Below are positions 22,105 through 34,416 of a stretch of DNA of 64,000 nucleotides, piece by piece. The stretch spans positions 9,292,810 to 9,356,809 of the forward strand of contig NC_092051.1 in NCBI RefSeq assembly GCF_003086295.3, given 5' to 3'. Under the pieces are notes generated by a model. That model was not told where the DNA came from and searched no databases. It was given only the letters and a program-made list of their open reading frames with translations. Each line of letters opens with the position of its first letter. The first letter of the stretch is position 1. This DNA comes from Arachis hypogaea (lineage: Eukaryota > Streptophyta > Magnoliopsida > Fabales > Fabaceae). The position numbers were made by a program, and so were the translations under genes.

Positions 22105-23916
22105 AAAATCATAAGTAAATATAATATAAAAATATCAATTATAATTATACGATTAAATAAATATTCAAATGTGTAAAAAAATATGAAAAGGTTAAAGACT
22201 CGATAAAACTAGTACTATTACTGACCATATTTATGTGGCCATTCAAATAATATGTGTGAAAAAAATTGGATTTTTAAGTTTATTTTAAAATTTGTATTTT
22301 TTAACTTGTGGATCTAGTTAAAAGTATCTTATTTTATTAAAATATGAATTTAATAAGATTTAATTAATTACTATGTTAGTTCACTAAATTTTTAATTAAG
22401 TTTTTATATATATTTTTAATTAAATTTTTATATTATTTTTAATTTTATAATTAAATTTTTTTTTAGTATAAAAAGTATTATAGTTATTAACTGAATTTTT
22501 TTTTGTAAATTAAAAATATTTATAATTAAGAACCTTATATGATTATTGATGACCACATGTTTTTTGGGAGAAATATTATGTTAATTTTAATGTTCTTGAC
22601 ACGAAAAAAATCTAATTATAAAATTAAAAGTGATGTATGGACCCAATTGAAAAAAAAATATAAAAATTTAATTACAAATTTGGTAAAACTATAAAAACCA
22701 ATAGAATAATTAAAATCATTTAATAAATTAGGTCAATATTAGTATTTTTTAAATTTAAAACTTTTAAGTAATAGAAAGAATAACAAATTTTATTTTCATA
22801 AATCATTCCTGGCTAGAAAGTAAAAATAATGTCTATTATTTTTGTCATAAAGTCTCTTCTCCATTTGAAGTCAAGGCCCACATTCATTTTCTCATTAACC
22901 CTAGGCTGGATTTTCCTTTTATAGGGGAAGGGGAGGATACACACTAGTAACCCTAACCGGGATCTGGACCTCTTTACATTTATGTTTCTAAATAATTTCT
23001 CTTTATTTTTCCATTTTATTATATCCACATATTCAGAAACCTAATAACAGGCCTAGCTAGCTAGTAGCCAGACATATGCACACAAATTTAGCCAAACAAA
23101 CAAAATAAGTACCATCAAGTGGCAAAAGTTTTCTGATGAATATGTGCAACAAATTGCTACATTCTTTAATTTATTTTCGAATTTGTAATATATATGGAAA
23201 TTATTGATTACTATCATAGCCGCCATAGCTTTTCAAGCAGTAGAAGAATCGGAAAAGACATGAAGTAATTTAACCTGACCAAGACAAGTGTAAACTGATA
23301 GAGAATGATCAAAGCCCACCCAACAAGTTGAGTGAGAGACAGAAAAGAAAGAAGAAAAGGTTTGATCCCACTAGCAAGAGAGATGATAAACAAAATAGAT
23401 GCAAGTTGTAGGAGGAAAAAAAAAAGGGAAATATGTGATAGAATAACCTTTTTCTATGTATATATATATAACCATGACTCATTATCTTAATACTATATAG
23501 TTAACTAAGATTTTTTCCTAAAATAGATTATATATTCTAGCTTATAATTAATAATAACGATGAACTGAATAGCTAGTAGTCTTGGGTATATATGTTTATA
23601 ACAATGATTAACATGATATTTCACTAAAATAAAAAAAAATATTGAATAATCTTAATGTCGGTCCTTGAGTTTTAATTTGATGGTCATATATGTTTGCTTG
23701 TGTCGTTCTTTTCATTCATTGTCATTGTTATTAGCTTCGAAATCTTTTTAGCAAGTTGCTTCCTATCTTTTTTTTTTTTGGTTAATATTCTTTTCACCTC
23801 CTAATAAAAATCCAAAGAATGGAAATTTATTAATAATTTTATTCACCCAATAAAAATCCTATGAATTTACAAGATATTATTCATTCTTATATATATATAT
23901 ATATATATATTACCAT

Positions 23917-24360
23917 GTCCGCATATCAGACACATTTTGGATACGATATTTGTCTGATACGTATGTCTGTTGTGTTTAACCATATCTTAATAAAAAAAAT
24001 TTTTCACACACTTGAACACACTTAAATTAGCTAAATACCCATCACGTGCGTATCAGCGTATATGTCTAACCTTATTCTTAATATGTATTCTTGAAATGAG
24101 TTTAGAAATAATATATATTATTATTTATTAAAACAAAAAATATTTTAAATATGCTATATATAATTACAAAAATATTAAAAACAATTAAAAAATGATTTTA
24201 TATTTTAATAACAATAAAATATCAAAATATCATTATAATTTATTTTAAAAAAATACTTTATATATATATATTTTATAAGATTTTAAAATTCGTATATCTC
24301 CATGTCTTGTCTCGTATTGTATCGTACTCTATATTTATGTCAATGTCATGTATCATAGGT
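23917..24360. repeat. GACACGATAC-type dispersed repeat, probable foldback element
   Basis: The left end has TCCGCATATCAGACAC...GATACGATAT and the right end the loosely complementary GTATTGTATCGTAC...GTCATGTATCAT, with AT-rich DNA between. A related piece is at 53940-54020 (ACACGGACACTAGACACGAT). The element class is uncertain. Confidence 0.4.
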
Positions 24361-25832
24361 TTACACTCATTTAGCCTTAACAAAACTATATCCGGCAATT
24401 AGTAACATGGATTTAAAATTAAATTCTTAGTCATGACACGCATTTTTTTAAGACCATATCACATTAACATGGACATACATGAATCCAATAGAATATTAGA
24501 GATATAATTATTGATGTGCTTCTTTTTATTTGTTTAAATTTTTAAAAGAAATAAATAATTAAATTAATTTCCAAAAATTATTTTTTAATTAAATTTTAAT
24601 TTGATCAAATTTTATAAATTTATCATGCTAATAGTAGGGGTGGAACCACTCATATATAAAGGGACAGTGGCCCCCTAAACTTCAATTTTTTTTATAAGTG
24701 ATGTATAAACTTTAGTTTAGCTCTCTCAATTTTAATTTTAATCTCTTTATATTAAAAAAAATTAAACTTTGGCTTTTTCCCAAATTTTATCTTCGCTCTG
24801 GACTAATAGTCAATTAAAATTTCTATGTGTGTTGTAGTATATCACTTAACATGCCACATTAATAAATTTTGGCGCTGTCAATAAAAAAAATAACAGAAGG
24901 ACTAACAATGCGATTAATTTAAAATCTTTGAAGAATGAATTTGACTAAAAAAAATCTTTTAAAAAATAAGTGGCCTTTCAAAAATGAATTTGACTATTTA
25001 CCCTAATTTTATAACATAATATCAGAGTTTATATGACTAGAAGATCTACAGCTTGATCTTTGTTATTTTCAAAAAACAAAAAAATAGTATAAGACAAATA
25101 AAAATAAAAAAAAGTTTATGCAAGAAAAAAAAATTCACACAAATTAAAAAAAAAGAAAACTATTACATAAGAGGACATATTAAAGATATAATCATTTATG
25201 TATCTACTTATATATCCACTTAAATTTCTAAAAAAAATAATATCATGTTAAAAGAAAAGAAATATTTAAGATCCTTATTATCTCTTATAGTTACAAAAAA
25301 ATAGTGTATTTTTTAGAATTTATCTAAAAGCCTAATTATTTTTTAATTAGTATTAGTTTATTTTTTATTATTTTTTATTTTAAATTTTAAATATTAAATT
25401 ATAAATTATAAATTTTAATTTTAAATTTTAAAATTTAAATCCTTAAAAAATAATAATTAAAATAATATTTTTTTATAAAAATTTATTAATATTTAATTTA
25501 CTAATTAAAAATTAGTCCCAATGTTTATTCTTTATTTAACTTATATCTTAAAATACATTATTTTGTGAACTAATTGCTTGAAGAGACAGCTCATAATAAT
25601 AATAATGTGTTGAAAGAACAAAAGTACGAAAACAAGTAGGTACCATATAGCATTATTTGTCATTAACTATATAACAATATATGTATCCATGATATTCTCG
25701 TGGGAATGCTTAATCAATTTGCATGCATATATATGCTCATCAATTATTAGTCTTGCTACACTTTACACTGATGATGATAGCAATATATATATATATATAT
25801 ATATATATACTCTTTTCCAAAGAAATTAAAGC

Positions 25833-25842
25833 TTTTTCTAAA
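25833..25842. repeat. Target-site duplication TTTTTCTAAA, left copy
   Basis: A direct repeat of TTTTTCTAAA occurs at 28248-28257, exactly outside the GAGTAAAG/CTTTACTC termini. The 9-10 bp length suits Mutator-type elements. Confidence 0.9.
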
Positions 25843-26287
25843 GAGTAAAGTATTATTTTTATCTCTAACGTTTGAAATAAGTCTTAAAATTATCTCTAAC
25901 GTTTCAATCATCCTATTTAAGTATCCAATGTTTCAAAATTGACTCAATATTATCCTGTCATTAGGGATCCGTTAACAGAATTGGTAGTGAGACAAAATTG
26001 AGACGATTTTAAAACATTAGAAACTTAAATAGGACGAAAATGTTGGGACAAAAACGATACATAGAAATAAATTTTAATTTTATCATTCAATAATATCAAT
26101 TTTTTATTGTATATAATATTCAATTATTTTTTAATCATATCTAAGTAAATTACATTTAATCATATTATTTTTATTCTAAATAAATTAATTCTTTTATAAT
26201 TTTACTCTTAAAGTAATGTAATTTTTTTATAAATAAATAAATTTTACACTTTCATTCTAAATAATGTAATTTTACTTTTATTACTTA

Positions 26288-27483
26288 GGGCCCGTTTGGA
26301 AAACTCTAGAAGTAGTTTTTTTTTAACTTTTGACTTATAAAAAGTAGTAGTATTAATGTCGGGTGCAATTTTCAAAACCAAATTGCAACTTTCTAAGAAG
26401 CTATTTTGGAGCTTAGACCATCTCCAGTAGGGAACTCATCCCAGTTCCTGTTTATGACCCACCTGTCATAAAAAGTAACTCCACATCAGCTTTTGCGTCA
26501 TAAACAATAAATAGGAACTCAAAGCATCTCTCTCTTCTCCATTAGGAGGAACTAACTTTAGTCCCTATTGTGGTCCCACTTAATTAATTAATTAAAATAC
26601 TTAAAATTAATATAATTAATTTTTTTTAATAATATTATTTAAATTTATAAATTTAAAAATAATTCATTATTAAAAGATATTAATATTAAATAAATTCATA
26701 TATAATAATAATACACAATATATAATTCGAGATTATACTAATTTATAGTTTTGTGTTTACAACTGCTAATTTTAATAATATCATTAGCATTTTAAATTTT
26801 AAAAATAAAAATAACCAACTCAACTAAAAATTATTTTATAAGGTATAAAAATTAAATTTATTTTTTAATGTAAGTAAATTTAATTAATTATAATTTAATA
26901 TAATAATATAAATAATATTCAATATTAATTATAATATAAATAATTAATTAAATAAAAACTTAATTGTTTAATCTAATTAATTATTTAATTAATTATTATT
27001 TAAATAATTAATATAAATTATTAATTAAATAAAAATATAATTATTTAATATAATTTTTATTATAATTATTACTAATTTAATTATTATTTAATTATTTCAG
27101 ATTTTATATTATTATTTTTTTATAACTTGCCAAATGGCAAGTTGTTATTGGTTAATTTGAGTCCCTGCTTAGAGGGATTCCCTTACTTTGATCCTTGTGC
27201 GGGAACTCACTCCTTCTCTCCTCCAATGGTTAGAGTTCCTATATGTCAGAAAAAAGTCAAAGAGGAACTCACCATTGGAGATGCTCTTATAGAGAAGTTA
27301 AAAAAAATGACTTCTCTCATAATACTTCTACTTTTCATTACATTTCTTTAAAATAAGCACTTTTAGAGTTAAAAATCCAAACACAAAATAACTTATTTAT
27401 AAGTTACTTTTAACAGAGTCATTTATTGTTTAAGTTATTTTATCAAAAAGAGCTTAATTAAGTTAGTTACTCAAACTGGGCCT
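26288..27483. mobile_element. Probable hAT-like MITE with its own nested insertion
   Basis: Imperfect terminal inverted repeats GGGCCCGTTTGG and (reverse) AGGCCCAGTTTGA. The inner arms also pair loosely (AAAAAGTAGTAG against CTTCTACTTTTCATT). The TSD is not clear, so the superfamily is a guess from the terminal sequence. It lies inside the foldback element and contains the element at 26416-27286. Confidence 0.55.
26416..27286. mobile_element. PIF/Harbinger-like (Tourist-type) MITE
   Basis: Inverted ends GACCATCTCCAGTAGG and (reverse) GAGCATCTCCAATGG, flanked by TTA on both sides (26413-26415 and 27287-27289), as expected for PIF/Harbinger. 871 bp, extremely AT-rich centre. The 74-codon frame at 27127-27351 reads out across its right end and is not a gene. 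Confidence 0.8.
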
Positions 27484-28257
27484 AAAGTAACTTTATTAAT
27501 CACATTACTTATAACTTTTTTTTATAATTTTACACTTAAAGTAATATAATTTTTTATAAATAAATAACTTTTACATTTTCATTTTAAATAATGTAATTTT
27601 ACTTTCATTACTTAATCACATTACTTATAATTTTTTTTATAATTCTACACTTTCATTCTAAATAAATTAATTTTTTTATAATTTTACACTTAAAATAATG
27701 TAATTTTTTTATAAATAAATAACTTTTACACTTTCATTCTAAATAATGTAATTTTACTTTCATTACTTAATCACACATTACTTATATTTTTTTTTTAATT
27801 TTACACTTTTATTCTAATCACATGACATTATTTATTTAAAATGAAAGTGTAAAATTTATTTATTTATAAAAAAAATACATTACTTTAAGTTTAAAATTAT
27901 AAAAAATAAATTTATTTAGAATGAAAGTAACGTGATTAAGTGTAATTTACTTAGATATGATAAAAAAAATTGAATACTATGTACAGTAAAAAATTGATAT
28001 TATTGAAAGATAAAATTAAAATTTTATATGTATCGTTTTTGTTCCCAACATTTTCGTCCTATTTAAATCCCTAACATTTCAAAATCGTCTCAATTTTGTT
28101 CAGCCGTCAATTCTGTTAACGGATCCCTAACAGCAGAACAACATTAAATCAATTTTAAAACGTTAAGTACTTAAATAAGATGATTAAAACATTAAAAATA
28201 ATATTAAAAGTTACCCCAAACGTTAGGACAAAAAAAATACTTTACTCTTTTTCTAAA

Positions 28258-30588
28258 TATATATAGTAAATATATATAGGTTTCACCTTTTTCCATGTTT
28301 GGCCTATTATACTAATTGTTATCAGAAGAAATAAAACTCATTGAACTTTATTATTAATTATAACATATATATTGTTTCCTGATCTCATCATTTTCTGAAA
28401 TAACTGTCTCATCCTGAGAAATTGATATTAACAATAATACAATATCAAAGGAGCAATAATAATGTTTAGTTTATCCATATATATAGCTATAAGGCTTATT
28501 CTGTAAATTATCTATATAATTAGTGACCCATATATATATATAGGGGCTTAGACACTTAGTGAATATAAAATCATAAAGAAAGATATAGGTTGTGATTGAA
28601 TAAATTAAAGTGGACAAGCTAAGAAGCGAATTAATCTTCCAAAGGCTTGAGGCAGTGATAAACAAGCCTAATGAGGAAACTTTATCCTTTATTTTGTGAT
28701 CTATATCTTAATATATAGGCAATTTGCATTGATTAATTATTTACTGTTTTATATGAAATTCTATCTGATCTTATCCACCTGCACTACACTATATATTCTG
28801 CTATAGTGATGGACAGATGAAAAATGAAGGGAAGTTGGTGTTCATTAACTTAAATCTCCTCATCATTAAGTAATTTGTAATTTTCTTTTAACAATTATTT
28901 TCATTGATATCATTTTGTTGCCTTTGTGTTTGGTTTTTTTTTAATACATTTATTTCTAGTCAATATATTATGATAAATTATGAAGAGCATTACATTGTTA
29001 AAATATACATTAACTCTAAATACAAATTTAATCTTAGCTTTCTTTTAAGAAAATATCACTTTCACTTGATACCTCCCCCCCCCCCTCCAAAAATAGTGTC
29101 TTCATAAATTTCACTTAACCTTAAGACATTTTGGAGGAAAATGTTAGATGAATATATAAGTTAGTAATTAAGTCCAAATAGATTTTTCTGTAAGTATAGT
29201 GACTTGACTAATCTAAAATAATTTAACAAAATTAACAAATTTTCTTTTACATCTAACTAATTTATTAATTGTACACTTAGCATGATTTAGTAAATAAATA
29301 TTATTTTAAACTGTGACGTTATTTTTTTTTTCTTTTTTTCTTTAACTAAAATTTTTGTTATTAGTCCTTAAGTTATTGAACCAATTTGGTTGAATTTAGT
29401 TATCAAAATAATTTGACTACTTAACATTTCTAAATTTTAGTGTGCTTTTTTTCCTTTGTTTTACACATAAATATAAAAAAAAATATAAGAATATAGAAAA
29501 CTAACTTTTATTTATATTAACCAACTTTAGAGTTTAGAGTTTATAATTTAAAATATAAAATAAAAAATTTATGATTTAAGATAAAATATAAAATAAATAA
29601 AATATTTTTTAAAAAATGATCTAATATTAATTAAAAAAATTAATTATCTATCTTCTAAATATAAATAGTTGTGCTAAATATTTTGGACAACAACAAAGTA
29701 GAACGATAATATTAAAGAAACAAAAAATTAAAACTTGATTTATTAATTTTTATATAATAATTAATAAATATTAAATAAAATAAATTCTAACTATTTTTTA
29801 TTTTTATTTTTTTTATCAGATATTTTTTAACAAAGTAAAGTCTGAAGATCAAAAGTTTGCAAACAAACTGCCGCAACGATATATGTATTTGTAATGTGTA
29901 ATTAATACTCTTCATTCAAATCAAGGACGTACATTTTGGCACACAATCAAAAAAAGTTTCTTATTTTTTCATCATATCCAGAACCTACCGTTTCAGCCTT
30001 TACTATTTGAATTATTAAATGTACTAAAAATAAATGGGTCATTCAAGTCTTCTTTACGTGAGTTTGGTCCCCATTTCTCTTTCCACACTTTTTTATTTCC
30101 AACATCAAATTCAAGTCCTTCCCCCAAATATAAAATAAAATAAAATATAAAAAAACTCAGTTTCTTGTAACTTGCTAAGTAACTTTTTAATCACACCAAA
30201 CCCGAATATACCAAAAGGACGCAAACTATTTCCAGAAATAATTATCCTAAATATTATCCTAGAGTTATCCTATGCTAATTAAATATATCCTCATCACAAT
30301 ATTTACCTAAATTCTATTATATTCCATCAACTTGGCCATATATATAGACACATCACACACATTCAACTTAAAGAAATTAGGAGTACAGATAATTAACTAA
30401 TTATTATAAAGTAATAATAATGTAATTATTATATGATAGTTAATTATAGACAAACTGCAACAAAGTAAGATTGACCATTTGATCCCAAATATTTTTTCCC
30501 GAAAATCAACACATTGAATTAAAACTAAAGCAACAATTATTTGCCAATAACAACAATAAATTAAAACTTGCCTTGAGATAATTGTTCA
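28258..30588. other. AT-rich intergenic DNA downstream of the VQ gene
   Basis: No gene or RNA recognised. It contains a C12 homopolymer run around 29070-29084 (read CCTCCCCCCCCCCCCTCC) and many A/T runs. The final few hundred bases would hold the VQ gene's 3' untranslated region and polyadenylation signals, but no single signal can be chosen. Confidence 0.6.
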
Positions 30589-31197
30589 TCATTGATGAAC
30601 ATAATTGTAGTGCATCACCACTTGATCAAGTTGGGGAGATTCATAGTAGACACTTGATGGAATGAAGGACGAGATGCTCTCTATCATCTGAGGCGTGAAA
30701 ACTTCATCAAACGGCTCAAAGCTCTCTATTGACGAAGATCCTCCTCTTTCTCCTCCTTCGCCGGCGACAATTTTTTCTTCCCAATTAGGGTTTTCCGGCG
30801 GAGGAAGAAGAGAAGGAGGAGAAGGAGGAGGTACTACCACAAGTGTATCATCGTTTACTTCATCATAACCAACTTTATCCGTACAATTATTATCATCATA
30901 ACCCCCTTTAGTATTATTATTATTATTGCTGTCGTCGTCGCCGTCGTGGTCGCTGCCATAACCCTTGAATCTAGAAGAGTCATAAGGAAATTCAGCATCC
31001 TGGCCGGTGAGCTCTTGCACCAAAGCCCTAAATTCGGAGGCACTAGTCTTCACCTTCATGGGGTTGGATATGTACACAACCTTGATTTCCTTCTTGTTAT
31101 TATTGTTGTTCTTCTTCTTCTGCTTATTGCTTCTTTTAGTTGGTGTTTTTTGTTGGACACCATTCATGGCTGAAGAAGAATTCCCAAGGCTATCCAT
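30589..31197 (-). CDS. VQ-motif protein, SIB1/SIB2-like
   Basis: Single-exon frame of 202 residues. The VQ motif is at residues 56-65 (FRALVQELTG, matching FxxxVQxLTG), preceded by KEIKVVYISNPMKVKTSASE, which resembles the sigma-factor-binding proteins SIB1/SIB2. VQ proteins bind WRKY factors, usually in the nucleus; SIB proteins also reach plastids and act in defence. Other parts are a basic Lys/Asn-rich segment (21-39), an Asp/Asn-rich tract (about 80-100), a Pro-rich stretch with PPPSPPSLLPPP, and an acidic/Ser-rich end with FTPQMIESISSFIPSS. I chose ATG 31197; an in-frame ATG at 31254 would add 19 hydrophobic residues. The gene is intact and lies between repeats. No neighbour shares its strand. 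Confidence 0.9.
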   Translation of the reverse strand: MDSLGNSSSAMNGVQQKTPTKRSNKQKKKNNNNNKKEIKVVYISNPMKVKTSASEFRALVQELTGQDAEFPYDSSRFKGYGSDHDGDDDSNNNNNTKGGYDDNNCTDKVGYDEVNDDTLVVVPPPSPPSLLPPPENPNWEEKIVAGEGGERGGSSSIESFEPFDEVFTPQMIESISSFIPSSVYYESPQLDQVVMHYNYVHQ

Positions 31198-31361
31198 GCT
31201 CCTGAAAATTAAGATCAAGATTATAATAATAACAACAACTTTACATAGAAACAAGTGAAGGCTATTGGTACCGAAGATTTTTTGGACAAATTATAGGGTG
31301 GGTAATATAGCTGTGTACTTCTCTGTGGAAAAATAAAGAGAAACAGACCAGAAAAAAAAAG

Positions 31362-31372
31362 ATGTATATAAA
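31362..31372 (-). promoter_or_regulatory. TATA box of the VQ gene
   Basis: On the minus strand TTTTATATAC lies about 165-175 bases upstream of the chosen start codon, the expected place for a plant core promoter with a 5' leader of about 130-140 bases. Confidence 0.5.
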
Positions 31373-31784
31373 AGATGACAATAAGAGAATAAAATTTTAG
31401 CTATAAAAGAAACTGCTAATAATTAATAAATTATTATTTGTATTTAATTTTATTATTACATTTGTTTGTTATTTTAATTAACGGCATATATATTTTATTT
31501 AATAAGAAATCATATATTAATTTAGTGTAGAAATATGATAAGTATACAAATATTGTTGATGATGCTATCTATCTCAGCCGACACTAGGCGCGTGCATCCT
31601 TTTTAGAGCAGTGGCAAAGCATACAAAGATTCTATTGGTCCGTTTGTATCTAATTTTGGTGAACAATAAATGTGTATAGTAATTTGAAGTGAAAACTGTT
31701 GGGCCATTAAGATGCGTGGAATGCACGCGCTGAGTCTTTGGCTGGGGGTGCATTATCATGATCTAGGGATTTCAATGATGACGA

Positions 31785-31852
31785 CACGTGGCCGTCGCTG
31801 AAGGGGCGATCTAGATGTGATGACGTTGTTGGAGGGACCGTAGATGACGTCA
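31785..31852 (-). promoter_or_regulatory. G-box and TGACGTCA cluster upstream of the VQ gene
   Basis: A G-box/ABRE CACGTGGC (31785-31792), TGACGT (31821-31826) and the full palindrome TGACGTCA (31845-31852) lie 590-655 bases upstream of the VQ start. These are known binding sites for bZIP factors, including TGA factors of salicylate signalling. That they regulate this gene is inference from position. The patch is distinctly GC-richer than its surroundings (31700-31930). Confidence 0.45.
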
Positions 31853-32236
31853 CCAATGGAAAGTTGGATTGCCACTTGCCAAGTGAAGCTGAGTGGAGAA
31901 AAGCGGGTTCGGCTTCGATAATTGTTCCATTTCTAAATTGGAAAAACATTTATTTATGAAAAAGAAAAGAGGAAAATTCCTTTGAATTAGTAATTTTTTT
32001 AATATTTTTTGTTATTATTTGATGAGTATAAATATTAAATTATTTTTAATAAAAAAATTATTAATTTGTGTACAAATTTTAAAAAAATATAAATAAAAAT
32101 TATATTAATTCATATGTACAAAATTTTAATAAATATAAGTGTAAATTATATATTTTTTGTGTATAAAATTTCTATAAATATGAGTCTAAATTATTGTTAG
32201 TTAAAAATAACAATATTTTCTCAACATATAGTGTTG

Positions 32237-32245
32237 TTAAAAAAT
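32237..32245. repeat. Target-site duplication TTAAAAAAT, left copy
   Basis: Repeated at 32821-32829 around the GTTCGCC element. Confidence 0.75.
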
Positions 32246-32820
32246 AGGAATTTTTTCTAAAATAAAATTAAAAAAAAATATTATTTTCTAAAACCCCATT
32301 TTTTAACTTTAATTTTTTAAATACGATTTTTTTTTGTTAAAACAAGTTCGCCGCACTTGGGCGAACTCTATAATTTTTATAGAGTTCGCCTAACCCGGCG
32401 AACTTTACTTCAAATTTAAAAAAAAATGACTAACTCAAATTCTTAAGTTTCACAGCAGACAATAGTAACTATTATCATCATCTCCATAGTACATAAGAAT
32501 ACACAATAGTACACAGAAATAAGTCATATTTTATTGGATAAATAATATTTTTTTTAATTTATAATGGAAAAAAAATCTTGATTAAAATATGGCTTATTTA
32601 TGTGTATTTGTATATTTCTGGTTGCCATTGGTGCCGGTGATATTGAAGAAGTCATGATTGTTGTCGGTATACTTCTGTGTAAAAATTAAAATTTTTGAAA
32701 ATTTAGAAAAGGTCCGGCGAACTCACTCTAACTAAAAAAAATCGCATTTCTAAAATTAAAGTTGGAATATTGGGTTTAGGGAAATAATAAATTTTTTTGT
32801 TTCATTTCAAAAAAAAATCT
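32246..32820. mobile_element. Mutator-type MITE with GTTCGCC palindromes
   Basis: 575 bp, inverted ends AGGAATTTTTTCTAAAATAAA and (reverse) AGATTTTTTTTGAAATGAAA, arms pairing over about 100 bases (ACTTTAATTTT...CGATTTTTTT), 9-bp TSD. Inside, GTTCGCCGCACTTGGGCGAAC and GAGTTCGCCTAACCCGGCGA form hairpins, with GGCGAACTC again on the right arm. Non-coding. Confidence 0.75.
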
Positions 32821-32829
32821 TTAAAAAAT

Positions 32830-33298
32830 ATATTAATTAAAGTATTTTTAGTTAAATTTCAATTAAATTTTTGTTAAATTATTATTTTTTTAATAATAGA
32901 ACTGATATATTTTATGAAATAAGATAAATACAAAAAATAAATACAAAAAATTTTTATATTGAAGAGAACTTTTTAGTGAAAACACAAATGTCTGTATAAA
33001 TAAAAACATAAACAAAAAAAAATGTTAAAAGTAGGTGTATTTAATCTAAATCAACTCAGATAAAACTATCTTTCAATCTAATCGAAACATAAAAAATGCA
33101 CTAATTTAAATTAGTTTGAATTTCATTTTTGAAAGATTATATGGAGTGGACCATAATTCGAATCCATTTTTTAAAGATCGCAAAATATGATATAATATTA
33201 TTATTTATTATTTATTATTAAATATAAATTTTATATGTAATATATTTAATTTGTTATATATTTTTATTTTATTCATGTATTATTATTATTATTTAATA
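32830..33298. other. AT-rich intergenic DNA
   Basis: Nothing recognisable apart from short A/T runs and ATT-type simple sequence (33190-33300). Confidence 0.6.
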
Positions 33299-33307
33299 AA
33301 AATTTTA
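33299..33307. repeat. Target-site duplication AAAATTTTA of the MULE, left copy
   Basis: A perfect partner lies at 42243-42251, directly outside the opposite terminal inverted repeat. Confidence 0.85.
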
Positions 33308-33536
33308 GGTTAAATTACATAGTTAATCCTTACGCTTTCAATCAAATTAAAAATTGATCCCTACACTTTAAAAATTTATAATTAAATCCGTAAAAAAATT
33401 CAAATTTGTAATTGGTCCATACCGTTCAAACAATATTTAATTTAACGGAATATTCGTTAGCATATTCACTATGTTGAGCATGTGAGTTGCACGTGCAAAA
33501 GGTGGAGAGCAAACGACTCTATTTCTGTCTTCTAAA

Positions 33537-33545
33537 TTTTATAAT
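33537..33545. repeat. Target-site duplication TTTTATAAT, left copy
   Basis: Perfect partner at 34417-34425. Confidence 0.9.
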
Positions 33546-34416
33546 GAGTAAATTATTGTTTTTGTCCCAAACGTTTGGGATAAGTCTCAAAGTTGTCCCA
33601 AAGGTTTGAATCGTCCTATTTAAGTCCCTAACGTTTCAAAATTGACTCAATGTTATCCTGCCGTTAAGAATCTGTTAACGGAATTAATGGCGGGACAAAA
33701 TTGAGACGATTTTGAAACGTGGGACTTAAATAGGACAAACACGTTGGGGGACAAAAGCGATACATAGAAATAAATTTTAATTTTATCCTTCAATAATATC
33801 ATTTTTTACGGTACATAGTTATTCAATTATTTTTTAATCACATCTAAGTAAATTACACTTAATCACATTAATTTTATTCTAAAGAAATTTATTTTTTTTA
33901 TAATTTTACTCTTAGAACTGTTTACTTATCATAAAATATTTGTAGAATGACTAGTACATAAACTTGTGGGGAAAAAAATGATACATATACAATAAAGTAA
34001 TGCGATTCAACTCATTTTACAAACATTTCATGATGAGTAAAAATCTTTAAGAGTAAAATTATAAAAAATAAATTTATTTAGAATCAAAGTAATGAGATTA
34101 AGTGTAATTTACTTAAATATGATTAAAAAATAATTAAATAACTATGTATCATGAAAGATTGATATTGGTGAAGGATAAAATTAAAATTTATTTCTATGTA
34201 TCGTTTTTGTCCTCAACATTTTTGTCCTATTTAAGTCCCTAACGTTTTAAAATCGTCTCAATTTTATCCCGCCGTCAATTCCGTTAACAGATTTCTAACG
34301 ACAGGACAACATTGAGTTAATTTTGAAATGTTAAGGACTTAAATAGGACGATTCAAACACTAGGAACAACTTTGAGACTTACCCCAAACATTGGGGACAA
34401 AAACGATACTTTACTC
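33546..34416. mobile_element. Foldback Mutator-type MITE (871 bp)
   Basis: Inverted ends GAGTAAATTATTGTTTTTGT and (reverse) GAGTAAAGTATCGTTTTTGT. The arms pair over more than 350 bases, leaving a loop of about 100 bases. Perfect 9-bp TSD. Same family as 25843-28247. It sits in the left arm region of the MULE. No coding capacity. Confidence 0.9.

Larger units (their letters stand above)
22105..25842. other. AT-rich intergenic DNA
   Basis: No gene seen; the short frames are composition effects. It contains (AT)n microsatellites at 23888-23911 and 25783-25809, and a repeat at 23917-24360 described separately. Confidence 0.7.
25843..28247. mobile_element. Mutator-type foldback element, carrying nested insertions
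   Basis: Termini GAGTAAAGTA.../...ACTTTACTC with long inverted arms (25843-26080 against 27990-28247, including the paired TTAACGGATCC region) and a 10-bp TSD. The same family occurs whole at 33546-34416. The centre is occupied by a second element (26288-27483), and the right arm is enlarged by tandem copies of a unit of about 170 bp (27484-27830). There is no coding capacity; it must have been moved by another element's transposase. Confidence 0.85.

Noticed and set aside
24640..24800. AGGGGTGGAACCACTC stretch as another hAT MITE
   Set aside because: Only one end-like sequence is seen; no inverted partner or TSD.
27127..27351. 74-codon frame as a small gene
   Set aside because: It crosses the right end and TSD of a MITE, so it is a chance frame.
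31707..31949. 80-codon minus frame upstream of the VQ gene
   Set aside because: No domain, overlaps the promoter island with bZIP sites, and a second frame overlaps it; not supported as a gene.
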